A stretch of DNA of 64,000 nt from Mesoterricola sediminis. GTDB lineage: Bacteria; Acidobacteriota; Holophagae; Holophagales; Holophagaceae. Positions 37,777 through 45,860 of this stretch are shown one piece after another. Each line of letters begins with the position of its first letter. Within the stretch, counting starts at the first letter, position 1. The position numbers and the translations under genes were made by a program. The notes beneath the pieces were generated by a model. It saw only the letters and a list, made by a program, of their open reading frames with translations. It had not been told where the DNA came from and searched no databases. The DNA lies in contig NZ_AP027081.1 in assembly GCF_030295425.1 (NCBI RefSeq), forward strand, positions 3,083,001 to 3,147,000, written 5' to 3'.

Positions 37777-38288
37777 AGCCCAGGCCCGTCCAAGGCTGGG
37801 GGCGCAGGGCACCCACAGGCATGCATGCGGAAGGCCCGGAGCCCCCAGCCGAGCGATGCGCAGCATCGCGGCCCGCGCCAGCGGGCCAGGGCCTGGGTGG
37901 TATGGGTCGGCGTGCTGAACCGCGAAGCCGACTCCGCGTGACTCGGTGTCTCAGCGCACTCGGTGTACGGGTTTTTTACTCACCCTCGCCAGCACGAAGG
38001 ATCGGAACAAGGCGGTTCCGGTGATTCGATCTACCGCCACGAGCCCAGCTGGGTCAGGAGGCGCTTGAGGGCCAGGGCCTGGGTGGCATGGGTCGGCGTG
38101 CTGAACCGCGAAGCCGACTCCGCGTGACTCGGTGTCTCAGCGCACTCGGTGTACGGGTTTTTTACTCACCCTCGCCAGCACGAAGGATCGGAACAAGGCG
38201 GTTCCGGTGATTCGGTCTACCGACACGAGCCCAGCTGGGTCAGGAGGCGCTTGAGGGCCGCGCGGACCTTGGCCAGGGCCTGGGTGGA
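37777..38288 (-). repeat. Right inverted arm of 186-bp repeats
   Basis: Bases 37777-38217 are the near-perfect reverse complement of 36622-37062. Two units have a 186-base period (37885 and 38071 mark the same position). About 70 more bases match the left array beyond 38217, apart from a 14-base block (AAGGTCCGCGCGGC sense) that is present only in this outermost unit. The array ends 1-2 bases from the uvrB stop codon. Confidence 0.9.
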
Positions 38289-38289
38289 A

Positions 38290-40308
38290 CTAGGGTGCGA
38301 GGAGCCGCTCCCGCCTGGCCTTGAGGACCCGGTCGCGCAGTTCGGCGGCCTTCTCGAATTCCATGCGGGAGGCGTGTTCCTTCATGCGGGCCTCCAGCTT
38401 GGCCACCTCCCGCTGGAACTCCCGCTCCTCCAGGTAGAGCAGCGGCTCCTCGGCCACCTTGCCCTCCTTGGGGACCGTGATGAATTCCCGGGCCAGGGCC
38501 TCGCCCATGACATCGTCCAGGTTGCGCCGCACGGTCTCGGGGGTGATGCCATGGGCCGCGTTGTGTTCCTGCTGCTTCAGGCGGCGGCGCTCCGTCTCGC
38601 GGATGGCGGTCTCCATGGAGTCGGTCCGCCGGTCCGCATAGAGGATGGCCTTGCCCTTCACGTTGCGGGCGGCGCGGCCGATGGTCTGGATCAGGCTCCG
38701 GGCGCTGCGCAGGTAGCCCTCCTTGTCGGCGTCCAGGATGGCCACCAGGCTCACCTCCGGCAGGTCCAGGCCCTCCCGCAGGAGGTTGATGCCCACGAGC
38801 ACGTCGAAGACGCCCCGGCGCAGGTTCTTGAGGAGCTCCACGCGCTCCAGGGTGTCGATCTCGCTGTGGAGGTACTCGGCCTTGATGCCCAGCTCCTGGT
38901 AGTACGAGGTGAGCTGCTCCGCCAGCTTCTTGGTCAGGACGGTCACGAGGACGCGCTCGTCCCGGGCGGTGACCTTGCGGATCTCCTCCAGGAGGTCGTC
39001 CACCTGGTTCCCCACGGGCCGCACCTCCACTTCGGGGTCCACGAGGCCCGTGGGCCGGACCACCTGCTCCACCACGACGCCGCCACTCCGGGTCAGCTCG
39101 TACTCCCCGGGGGTCGCGCTCACGAAGACCAGCTGGTTGACCCGCGTCTCGAACTCCTCGAAGCGCAGGGGCCGGTTGTCCAGGGCCGCGGGCAGGCGGA
39201 AGCCGTAGTCCACGAGGGTGCGCTTCCGGGACTGGTCCCCGTTGTACATGCCGTGCAGCTGGCCCGTGGCCACGTGGCTCTCGTCCATGAAGAGGACGAA
39301 GTCCTCGGGGAAGTAGTCCAGGAGGGTGTGGGGGGGCTCGCCCGGATTGCGCCCGTCCAGGAACCGGGAGTAGTTCTCGATCCCCGAGCAGTAGCCCATC
39401 TCCTTCATCATCTCCAGGTCGTACACGGTGCGCTGATGGAGGCGCTGGAGCTCCACGATGCGGCCCTCGGCCCGGAACGCCTCCTCCCGCGCCTCCAGCT
39501 CCGCCTTGATCTCCCGGATGGCCTCCTTGAGGCGGTCCTCGGGGGTGACGTAGTGGCTCTTGGGCCAGATGGTCAGCTCGGGCAGGGTCTCCAGGACCGT
39601 CCCCCGCAGGGGATCGATGCGGGAGAGGCGCTCCACCTCGTCCCCCCAGAGTTCGATGCGGTAGGCCGTGTCCTCGTACGCGGGATACACCTCCACCACG
39701 TCGCCCCGAACCCGGAAGACGCCGGGCTCGAAGCTCATCTGGTTGCGGCTGTACTGGATGGCCACCAGGTCCCGCAGGAGCATGGCCCGGTCCCGGGTCC
39801 CGCCGGTCCGGAGGTTCACGGAGAGGTTCAGGTAGCTGCCCGGATCGCCCAGGCCGTAGATGCAGCTCACGGAGGCCACCACGACCACGTCCCGCCGCTC
39901 CAGGAGGTTGCGCGTCGCCGACAGGCGGAGCTTCTCCAGCTCGTCGTTGATCTTGGCGTCCTTGTCGATGAACAGGTCCCGCTCCGGGACGTAGGCCTCG
40001 GGCTGGTAGTAGTCGTAGTAGCTGACGAAGTACTCGACCGCGTTCTCGGGGAAGAACTGCTTGAACTCGGAGAAGAGCTGGGCCGCCAGCGTCTTGTTGG
40101 GCGCGAAGATCAGGGCGGGCCGCCCCAGCTCCGCGATGACCGAGGCCATCGTGAAGGTCTTGCCGCTGCCCGTCACGCCGAGGAGCGTCTGGAAGCGCTC
40201 GCCGTCCGAGACCCCCTTCACCAGCTGGGCGATGGCCTGGGGCTGGTCCCCGGCGGGCTGGTATGGCGCATGGAGCTTGAAGGGGATCGACCGGGCCATG
40301 CCCTCCAT
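38290..40308 (-). CDS. uvrB: UvrABC excinuclease subunit B
   Basis: The 672-residue product is a full-length UvrB. It has Walker [14 protein letters not shown] (about residue 40), the damage-probing beta-hairpin ([17 protein letters not shown], then [12 protein letters not shown]), DEAD-like [44 protein letters not shown] and the [10 protein letters not shown] motif VI. A C-terminal UVR domain ([20 protein letters not shown]) binds UvrC, whose gene is at 2021-3838. Two in-frame starts exist, ATG 40308 and ATG 40299; the first is given. The stop directly abuts the repeat array at 38288, so no native terminator remains visible. Confidence 0.97.
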   Translation of the reverse strand: MEGMARSIPFKLHAPYQPAGDQPQAIAQLVKGVSDGERFQTLLGVTGSGKTFTMASVIAELGRPALIFAPNKTLAAQLFSEFKQFFPENAVEYFVSYYDYYQPEAYVPERDLFIDKDAKINDELEKLRLSATRNLLERRDVVVVASVSCIYGLGDPGSYLNLSVNLRTGGTRDRAMLLRDLVAIQYSRNQMSFEPGVFRVRGDVVEVYPAYEDTAYRIELWGDEVERLSRIDPLRGTVLETLPELTIWPKSHYVTPEDRLKEAIREIKAELEAREEAFRAEGRIVELQRLHQRTVYDLEMMKEMGYCSGIENYSRFLDGRNPGEPPHTLLDYFPEDFVLFMDESHVATGQLHGMYNGDQSRKRTLVDYGFRLPAALDNRPLRFEEFETRVNQLVFVSATPGEYELTRSGGVVVEQVVRPTGLVDPEVEVRPVGNQVDDLLEEIRKVTARDERVLVTVLTKKLAEQLTSYYQELGIKAEYLHSEIDTLERVELLKNLRRGVFDVLVGINLLREGLDLPEVSLVAILDADKEGYLRSARSLIQTIGRAARNVKGKAILYADRRTDSMETAIRETERRRLKQQEHNAAHGITPETVRRNLDDVMGEALAREFITVPKEGKVAEEPLLYLEEREFQREVAKLEARMKEHASRMEFEKAAELRDRVLKARRERLLAP

Positions 40309-40351
40309 CCTAGCCGAAAGGCGAACGTTTGGCGAACGCCCCGGCCATCGA

Positions 40352-40382
40352 AGAAAAAGGCCCAGCGCCGGGGCGCTGGGCC
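40352..40382 (-). terminator. Intrinsic terminator after fabF
   Basis: An 11-bp perfect stem (GGCCCAGCGCC with its complement, 40359-40382) has a 2-base loop. On the minus strand it is followed by TTTTTC. It lies between the fabF stop (40405) and the uvrB start (40308). Confidence 0.85.
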
Positions 40383-40404
40383 TTGTCCGGGCGCCTGGGG
40401 GCGC

Positions 40405-41655
40405 CTACAGCCGGCGGAGAACCACGCAGCCGTTCGTCCCGCCGAAGCCGAAGTTGTTGTTCAGCGTGTATTCGGCGTCGAAGGTGCCCGCGGTGTGCGG
40501 GGTGACGTCCAGGTCGCAGTCGGGATCCTGGTCCACCACGTTGAGGGTGGGCGGGATCTTGCCGGTCTTGGCCGCGAGGGCGGCGACGATGGTCTCCAGG
40601 CCGCCGGCGGCGCCCAGGAGGTGGCCCGTCATGGACTTGGAGGAGCTCACCTTCAGCTTCGCGGCGTGGGCCCCGAAGACCTGCTTGATGGCGGAGCACT
40701 CGATGCGGTCGCCCGCGGGGGTCGAGGTGCCGTGGGCGTTCACGTAGCCGATCTGCTCGGGGGCGATGCCCGCGTCGCGGATGGCGGCCTGCATGACCCG
40801 GCGGGGGCCGTCGCCGTCCTCGCTGGGGCTGGAGATGTGGTGGGCGTCGCCGCTCATCCCGTAGCCCGCGATCTCAGCATAGATCTTGGCGCCGCGGGCC
40901 TTGGCGAGCTCGTACTCCTCCAGGACCAGGATGCCCGCGCCCTCGCCCATGACGAAGCCGTCCCGGCCCTTGTCGAAGGGACGGCTGGCCTGCTCGGGGG
41001 CGTCGTTGCGGGTGGACAGGGCGCGCATGGCGGCGAAGCCGCCCAGGCCCAGGGGGTTGATGACGGAATCGCTGCCGCCGGCCACCATGCGGTCCGCGTA
41101 GCCGAACATGATCTGCCGGGCCGCGTCGCCGATGGCGTGGGTGCCGGTGGCGCAGGCGGTGGCCACGGCGGAATTGGGGCCCTGGAGGCCGTACTTGATG
41201 CTCACGAAGCCCGAGGCCAGGTTGATGATGAGGCTCGGGATGAAGAAGGGGCTCGTGCGGCGGGGGCCGCGGTAGCCGTGGGCCTCCTCCCAGATGGTGG
41301 AGAGGCCGCCGATGCCGGAGCCGATGGAGATGCCGAACAGCTCCCGCTCCGCCTTGGTCAGCTCCATCCCCGCCAGGCCGGCGTCCTCCATGGCTTCCTG
41401 GGCGGCGGCCATGGCGTACTGGATGAAGATGTCCATCTTCTTCTGTTCTTTTTTGTCGATGTACCGGTCGGGCTCGAAGCCCTTCACCTCGCCGCCGATC
41501 TTGCAGGCGAAGTCCGACACGTCGAACCGCGTGATCAGTCCGATCCCGCTCTTGCCGGCCAGGAGGTTGTCCCAGGTCTCGGGGACGGTGTTGCCGCAGG
41601 GATTGACGGTTCCCATGCCGGTGATGACAACGCGTCGGCGCTGAACGGTGCTCAT
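40405..41655 (-). CDS. fabF: Beta-ketoacyl-[acyl-carrier-protein] synthase II
   Basis: The 416-residue thiolase-fold enzyme condenses malonyl-ACP with acyl-ACP in fatty acid elongation. It begins RRRVVITGMGTVNPCG. The nucleophile Cys is near residue 167 in AVATACATGTHAIGDA, the two catalytic His are in NAHGTSTPAGD and MTGHLLGAAGG, and the Lys is in SSKSMTG. The end NNNFGFGGTN is typical. Length fits FabF (about 412). It is downstream of acpP on the same strand, the common acpP-fabF order, with an 11-bp hairpin in the 153-base gap. Confidence 0.96.
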   Translation of the reverse strand: MSTVQRRRVVITGMGTVNPCGNTVPETWDNLLAGKSGIGLITRFDVSDFACKIGGEVKGFEPDRYIDKKEQKKMDIFIQYAMAAAQEAMEDAGLAGMELTKAERELFGISIGSGIGGLSTIWEEAHGYRGPRRTSPFFIPSLIINLASGFVSIKYGLQGPNSAVATACATGTHAIGDAARQIMFGYADRMVAGGSDSVINPLGLGGFAAMRALSTRNDAPEQASRPFDKGRDGFVMGEGAGILVLEEYELAKARGAKIYAEIAGYGMSGDAHHISSPSEDGDGPRRVMQAAIRDAGIAPEQIGYVNAHGTSTPAGDRIECSAIKQVFGAHAAKLKVSSSKSMTGHLLGAAGGLETIVAALAAKTGKIPPTLNVVDQDPDCDLDVTPHTAGTFDAEYTLNNNFGFGGTNGCVVLRRL

Positions 41656-41758
41656 GGCGTCACCTCATTGACAAAGACAAGGATGCCACAGGCAGACCCC
41701 GTTCGCGCTTCCGGTCGGGAAGACAAGCGAGGAGGCCCTGGCTGGGTCTAAAGGCAAA

Positions 41759-41785
41759 CGCCGCAGGAATCACCTTCCTGCGGCG
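41759..41785 (-). terminator. Hairpin between acpP and fabF, possible attenuator
   Basis: CGCCGCAGGAA and its complement (41759-41769 with 41775-41785) pair around loop TCACC. On the minus strand TTTGCCTTT follows. It lies just beyond the acpP stop and could partly end transcription, which would favour acpP over fabF output. Confidence 0.6.
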
Positions 41786-41808
41786 CGGATAGGCATCCCA
41801 AGGAGGTC

Positions 41809-42048
41809 TCAGGCCTTGGCATTCTTCTCGATGTACGAGATGGCGTCGCCAACCGTACGGATCTTCTCCTGCTCGCTCTCGGGGATCTCGATCCCGAAGG
41901 CCTCCTCGATGGCCATGATGATCTCGACGGTGTCCAGGCTGTCGGCACCGAGATCGTCCACGAAGTGGCTGTTCTCGGAAATGGAATCCTCAGGCTTGGC
42001 AAGCTGCTCGGCGATGATCGCAATGACCTTTTTACGAATTTCAGCCAT
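41809..42048 (-). CDS. acpP: Acyl carrier protein
   Basis: The 79-residue acidic helical protein contains GADSLDTVEIIMAIEEAF, whose Ser in DSL takes the 4'-phosphopantetheine arm. It carries growing acyl chains for fatty acid synthesis and interacts with FabF, encoded downstream. It starts at ATG 42048 with AAGGAGA 6 bases upstream, and it is divergent from xerD across 69 bases. Confidence 0.97.
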   Translation of the reverse strand: MAEIRKKVIAIIAEQLAKPEDSISENSHFVDDLGADSLDTVEIIMAIEEAFGIEIPESEQEKIRTVGDAISYIEKNAKA

Positions 42049-42117
42049 GGTCTCTCCTTAGAACCTGACGAGGCTATCACGGCCTTTCCGGATTGCCAAG
42101 CGGCTACACTTGACCCC

Positions 42118-43047
42118 ATGCCCCGGGAACCCCAGATCGCGACGCCCGAACACGGCTGGCCCCTGGGTTGGGCCGCGGCCCTTCGCGCCTTCCGGACCCA
42201 CCTGGCGGTGGAACGGGGCCTGTCGGCCCACACCGTCGCGGGCTACCTGTCCGACCTCCAGCACCTGGCCCTGTGGGCCACGGAGGCGGAGCTGCCCCCG
42301 CCGGCCCTGGACCGGGAGCGGGTCACCGCCTTCCTGGTGACCCAGCAGGCCTCCGGGAAGGCCGCCCGGAGCATCGCCCGCCTCTCCTCCGCCCTCCGCC
42401 AGTTCCTGGCCTTCCAGCGCCTGGAGGGCGAGGCCGGGGCCGGCCCCGAGGCCGTGGTGCGCCCCCCGCGGCCGCCCCGCATCCTGCCCCGCACCCTCAC
42501 CGAGGGCCAGGTGGAGGCCCTCCTCGGCGCCCCGGACACCGCGGTCCCCCTGGGCGTGCGGGACCGGGCCTGGATCGAGCTGCTGTACGCCTCGGGCCTC
42601 CGGGTCTCGGAGCTGGCCGGGCTCTCGGGCCTGTCCCTGTTCCTGGACGAAGGCTTCCTTAAAGTGATGGGCAAGGGACGGAAAGAGCGGCTCATTCCCT
42701 TCGGGGAGGGCGCGGAGCACTGGCTCCGGGCCTGGCTCGCCCTCCGCCCCGGCTTCCGGCCCCAGGCGGACACCCTCTTCGTGGGCCGGTCCGGCGAACC
42801 CCTCACCCGACAGCATTTCTGGCGCCTGCTCAAGGCCTACGCCGTCAAGGCCGGCATCCGCCGGGAGGCCGTCAGCCCCCACGTGCTCCGCCACGCCTTC
42901 GCCACCCACCTCCTGGACCACGGGGCGGACCTGCGCGCCGTCCAGGCCATGCTGGGCCACGCGGACATCTCCACCACCCAGATCTACACCCATGTGCACC
43001 AGGCCCGGCTCCGGGCCCTGTACGACCGGATGCACCCCCGGGCCTGA
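42118..43047 (+). CDS. xerD: Tyrosine recombinase XerC/XerD
   Basis: The 309-residue product has an N-terminal SAM-like core-binding domain (FRTHLAVERGLSAHTVAGYLSDL). The catalytic domain has Arg in YASGLRVSELAGLS (about 160), Lys in GKGRKERLIPFG, His-x-x-Arg in SPHVLRHAFATHLLDHG, His in MLGHADISTTQIY and the nucleophile Tyr in QIYTHVHQ (about 290). It would resolve chromosome dimers at dif with a partner recombinase. Assignment to XerD rather than XerC is by general resemblance. The adjacent argR-like gene is notable because ArgR is an accessory factor for Xer recombination at plasmid cer sites in E. coli; whether that applies here is unknown. Confidence 0.88.
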   Translation: MPREPQIATPEHGWPLGWAAALRAFRTHLAVERGLSAHTVAGYLSDLQHLALWATEAELPPPALDRERVTAFLVTQQASGKAARSIARLSSALRQFLAFQRLEGEAGAGPEAVVRPPRPPRILPRTLTEGQVEALLGAPDTAVPLGVRDRAWIELLYASGLRVSELAGLSGLSLFLDEGFLKVMGKGRKERLIPFGEGAEHWLRAWLALRPGFRPQADTLFVGRSGEPLTRQHFWRLLKAYAVKAGIRREAVSPHVLRHAFATHLLDHGADLRAVQAMLGHADISTTQIYTHVHQARLRALYDRMHPRA

Positions 43048-43326
43048 GGTGCCCGCCGGCCTCCAACCAGATATTTACCTTTTAATGCCGTCCCCGGACC
43101 CGGACGGGGAGGCGCCGGGGCCGACCCCCCCGGGAGCGGGGGATCAAAAAACCGGGTGAATATGCAGGGATTCGCCCAGGTAGGGGATATTTCAAGATCT
43201 TAACCTTGCTTGGCGGCTTCAAAGCCGGCCCAGCCTAGCATAATGAGGCCAATCGAACATTCATTCATGCCTTGGCGCTCGGGCTTGCAACGCCCCCCAG
43301 GCATGGCCCCAGGAAGGACCTGCCCC

Positions 43327-43761
43327 ATGGAACCAGGGAAGAAGGCCATAGACCAAGCCATTCTAAGGATTACGTCCCAGACGGCCATCCCCGACCAGGC
43401 CACGCTCCTCAGCCTCCTCGCCCAGGAGGGCTTCAGCCTGACCCAGGGCACCCTCTCCCGGCGCCTGGCCAAACTGTCCATCCGCAAGCGCCAGGGACGG
43501 TACCAGCGGATCGCCACCGGCACCCAGGCGCCGCCGCCCTACGCCCTCGTGCCCGCCTCCCCAGGCCTGGTGGTCCTGCAGACGGGCCAGGGGATGGCGC
43601 AGAGCCTCGTCCAGCGCCTGGACCGGAGGGCCCTGCCGGGCGTGGCGGGCCTGGTGGCCGGCGACGACACGGTGCTCGTCGCGCTCCAGCGCGGCACCCG
43701 CGTGGAAGAGGTCCAGGCGGGCCTCAGCCTGATCCTCGGCCCCCCGCAGGAACGTGTCTGA
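43327..43761 (+). CDS. argR: ArgR-like transcriptional regulator
   Basis: The 144-residue product has length and order typical of the arginine repressor. The N-terminal winged helix-turn-helix (IPDQATLLSLLAQEGFSLTQ, then LSRRLAKLSIRK) is joined to a C-terminal hexamerisation and arginine-binding domain (LVVLQTGQGMAQSLVQRLD, then GLVAGDDTVLVAL with the paired Asp). ATG 43327 is preferred because of the GGAAGG upstream; in-frame ATGs further upstream lack similarity. The 279-base spacer before it (43048-43326) holds no gene, is AT-richer than its surroundings, and contains ATTCATTCAT about 70 bases before the start. No arginine biosynthesis gene is nearby. Confidence 0.8.
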   Translation: MEPGKKAIDQAILRITSQTAIPDQATLLSLLAQEGFSLTQGTLSRRLAKLSIRKRQGRYQRIATGTQAPPPYALVPASPGLVVLQTGQGMAQSLVQRLDRRALPGVAGLVAGDDTVLVALQRGTRVEEVQAGLSLILGPPQERV

Positions 43762-43856
43762 AGGCACTTCCCGGCCGGAGCCCCGGCCCGGGACCCACGT
43801 ACCGGATGGACGGGGCTGCCGCTTCCAGCCATAGTGAAGCCAGGAGAGAACCTCTG

Positions 43857-44873
43857 ATGGCACCTCGTAAATCCACAAAGCCTGACGCCGCCCCCGTTGC
43901 TGGTACGCCGGACGCGGAGCCCAAGGCCAAGCCCGCGAGGACCCGCGCCCGGAAGGCCGAGCCCGTCCCCGAACCCATCCCCGCCGCGGCCGAGACCGCC
44001 GAAGCCCCGGCCCCCAAGGCCGCCCGGACCCGGGCCCCCCGCAAGGCCAAGGCCGAGCCCGAGCCCGCCCCGGCCGTGGAAGCCGCCCCCGAGGCTCCGG
44101 CCGCGCCGGCCCCCGCCGCCGCGCCCGCCCCGGACCCCGGCCTCGTCACCCCCCAGGCCCTCACGGTGCTCCAGGCGATCCATGCCGGCGCGGCCGTCGA
44201 ACTCCTCTTCCAGGACGCCGACGCCAACCCGCCCCGGACCTTCGAGCCCCGCCAGCTGATCTTCGACACCTTCGCCAAGGCCTGGTACGTCTGGGGCTGG
44301 GACCGCCGCTACAACGCCGAGCGCCACCACCGCCTCGACATCATCGCCCAGGTCTCCCTCGTGGAGGGCATGGGCCGCGCCGCCCAGGGCCCCTACAAGG
44401 AGGGCACCCCCGCCAACCACGTGGGCGGCTGGCTCGGCGGCGAGCCCATCCAGGTGAAGGCCGTGCTGCTCAAGCAGTGGATCTTCGCCGTGCGGCAGGC
44501 CCCGGCGCCCTTCCCCGAATTCCGGATCGAGGAGCAGGAGGAGGGCAAGGCCCTCGTCTCCTTCACCGGCACCGACCTCCGCGCCATCGCCCGCTGGGCC
44601 ATGCAGTTCGGCGACGGGATCCAGGTGCTGGAGCCCCAGCGCCTCCAGGACCGCATCAAGCAGGTGGGCATCACCTGGGGCGGCAAGGTCGCCGCCCCCG
44701 CGGCCCCGGCCCCCAAGCCCGCGCCCCGGCCCGAACCCCGCCCGGAGCCCCGGCCCGAGCCCCGGGAATCCCACGCCGAGCCCCGCCGGCGCCCCGAGCC
44801 GCCCCGCCAGGCCCCCGAGGCCCCCAAGCCCGCCAAGGCCGGCCGCATCGAGATCCGCATCGACCGGCTCTGA
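43857..44873 (+). CDS. WYL-domain protein with long basic/proline-rich flanks, no HTH
   Basis: The 338-residue product starts at ATG 43857 with AGGAGA upstream. Residues about 1-95 are rich in Ala, Pro, Lys and Arg (KPARTRARKAEPVPEP, RTRAPRKAKAEPEP), resembling histone-tail-like DNA-contacting segments. A WYL-type domain lies at about 100-190 (LTVLQAIHAGAAVELLFQD; AWYVWGWDRRYNAERHHRLDII). A following domain (LLKQWIFAVRQAPAPFPEF; SFTGTDLRAIARWAMQFGDGI) resembles the WCX extension. The tail is Pro/Arg/Glu repeats (PRPEPRPEPRPEP). WYL domains sense ligands, often nucleic-acid-like. No winged helix is present, which is unusual. It follows the argR-like gene by 95 bases. Confidence 0.75.
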   Translation: MAPRKSTKPDAAPVAGTPDAEPKAKPARTRARKAEPVPEPIPAAAETAEAPAPKAARTRAPRKAKAEPEPAPAVEAAPEAPAAPAPAAAPAPDPGLVTPQALTVLQAIHAGAAVELLFQDADANPPRTFEPRQLIFDTFAKAWYVWGWDRRYNAERHHRLDIIAQVSLVEGMGRAAQGPYKEGTPANHVGGWLGGEPIQVKAVLLKQWIFAVRQAPAPFPEFRIEEQEEGKALVSFTGTDLRAIARWAMQFGDGIQVLEPQRLQDRIKQVGITWGGKVAAPAAPAPKPAPRPEPRPEPRPEPRESHAEPRRRPEPPRQAPEAPKPAKAGRIEIRIDRL

Positions 44874-44893
44874 TCCGGCGACCCGGTTCCAGG

Positions 44894-44924
44894 GAGGGCC
44901 GCCCCGGCCACCGGGGCGGCCCTC
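44894..44924. terminator. Perfect 14-bp hairpin between convergent genes
   Basis: GAGGGCCGCCCCGG (44894-44907) and its complement (44911-44924) enclose loop CCA. It sits between the WYL gene stop and the stop of the minus-strand membrane protein, overlapping that stop by two bases, and can serve both directions. Confidence 0.75.
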
Positions 44925-45498
44925 AGGCTTTCCCGCCCCGCGCGATCCATCGGGAGGCCAAGCGGCTGAAGGCCCGCTCCCGGCGCACCTGGGCCCGGTA
45001 GCCCGAGCAGGCGGTTCCCAGGTCCCGTTCCGGACAGGCGGCGCAGGCCTCCCGGTGGGGCCCCCGGCGGCGGTAGGCCCGCAGGTAGAGGGCCAGGATC
45101 CCGGCCACGCCGGCCGCCAGGAGGAAGCCCCCCACGCGGCCCGGGCGGAGGGCGGCGCCGACGGTGAAGCCCGCGAGGGCCGCCGGCAGGAGCCGGGAGA
45201 GGAGCTTGGGCGGCCGCAGGCGGGCCAGGGCCGCGGCCCAGGCGGCGCCCAGGGCGGCCAGGGCCGCCGGCACGGCCAACGGCAGGGGCGGCAGGGCGCC
45301 CCCCAGGACCAGGCCCGCCCCGAGGCCGGCGCCCCCCAGGAGGCAGCCCCGGCAGAGCCGCCACCGCCCCAGCGCCACCACCTCCCCGCGGTAGGCGCCG
45401 CAGAGGGGGTGGTGGGCGAAGCGGTGGAAAGCGTGGGCCCGGCGGGCTAGGCGATCGATCTTGCGGGCGAGGGCCGGATCGAGCCCCGGGCGGGTCAC
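44923..45498 (-). CDS. Small membrane protein with Cys motifs, unknown function
   Basis: The 191-residue product starts at GTG 45498, overlapping the YbjQ stop by 4 bases (GTGA), so it is translationally coupled. The N-terminal part has HAFHRFAHHPLCGAYRGEVV and a CRGC pair. Two or three hydrophobic stretches follow (LGAGLVLGGALPPLPLAVPAA; GGFLLAAGVAGILALYL). The C-terminal part has a second cluster, CAACPERDLGTACSG. Two Cys groups on either side of membrane segments could bind metal or form disulfides. I do not recognise a characterised family. Confidence 0.65.
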   Translation of the reverse strand: MTRPGLDPALARKIDRLARRAHAFHRFAHHPLCGAYRGEVVALGRWRLCRGCLLGGAGLGAGLVLGGALPPLPLAVPAALAALGAAWAAALARLRPPKLLSRLLPAALAGFTVGAALRPGRVGGFLLAAGVAGILALYLRAYRRRGPHREACAACPERDLGTACSGYRAQVRRERAFSRLASRWIARGGKA

Positions 45499-45851
45499 TG
45501 GGCCTGCTTGGCCCTGAGCACCACGGCCGTCCCGTAGGCCACGATCTCGTTGGTGTTCTGCATCAGCTCGCCGGAATCGAAGCGGAAGCCCAGGATGGCG
45601 TTGGCGCCCATCTCCCGGCAGTGCCGCTCCAGGCGGTTCATGGCCTCGTTGCGGGACTCCCCGGCCAGCTCGGTGAGCATGGTGATCTCCCCGCCGAAGA
45701 TCTGCTGGCAGCCGGCGCAGGCCGTGCCGATGACGCTGCGGCTGCGGACGGTGATGCCCCAGCAGGGGCCCACCACCCGCTCGATCTCCATCCCCGGGGG
45801 CGGATCGAAGGTGGAGAGGATGGGGATCTGGTGCATGGTGATGTGGGACAT
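45495..45851 (-). CDS. YbjQ / UPF0145 family protein
   Basis: The 118-residue product matches the YbjQ family: PILSTFDPPPGMEIERVVG, then WGITVRSRSVIG, an AGESRNEAMNRLERHCREMGAN helix, and AILGFRFDS...NTNEIVAYGTAVVL. Family members form pentameric rings and are called heavy-metal-binding in databases, but the role is unproven. GAGGAG lies before ATG 45851. It sits between a Yip1-like gene and the coupled membrane protein, all on the minus strand with short gaps. Confidence 0.88.
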   Translation of the reverse strand: MSHITMHQIPILSTFDPPPGMEIERVVGPCWGITVRSRSVIGTACAGCQQIFGGEITMLTELAGESRNEAMNRLERHCREMGANAILGFRFDSGELMQNTNEIVAYGTAVVLRAKQAQ

Positions 45852-45860
45852 GCGCTCCTC

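Noticed and set aside
36436-38288. CRISPR array
   Set aside because: The repeats are 186 bp, contiguous and inverted around a gene, with no short repeats or unique spacers and no cas genes.
43240-43275. Canonical ARG box upstream of the argR-like gene
   Set aside because: Only overlapping ATTCA half-sites are present; the spaced TGAAT-ATTCA palindrome is not formed. It is kept only as a note.
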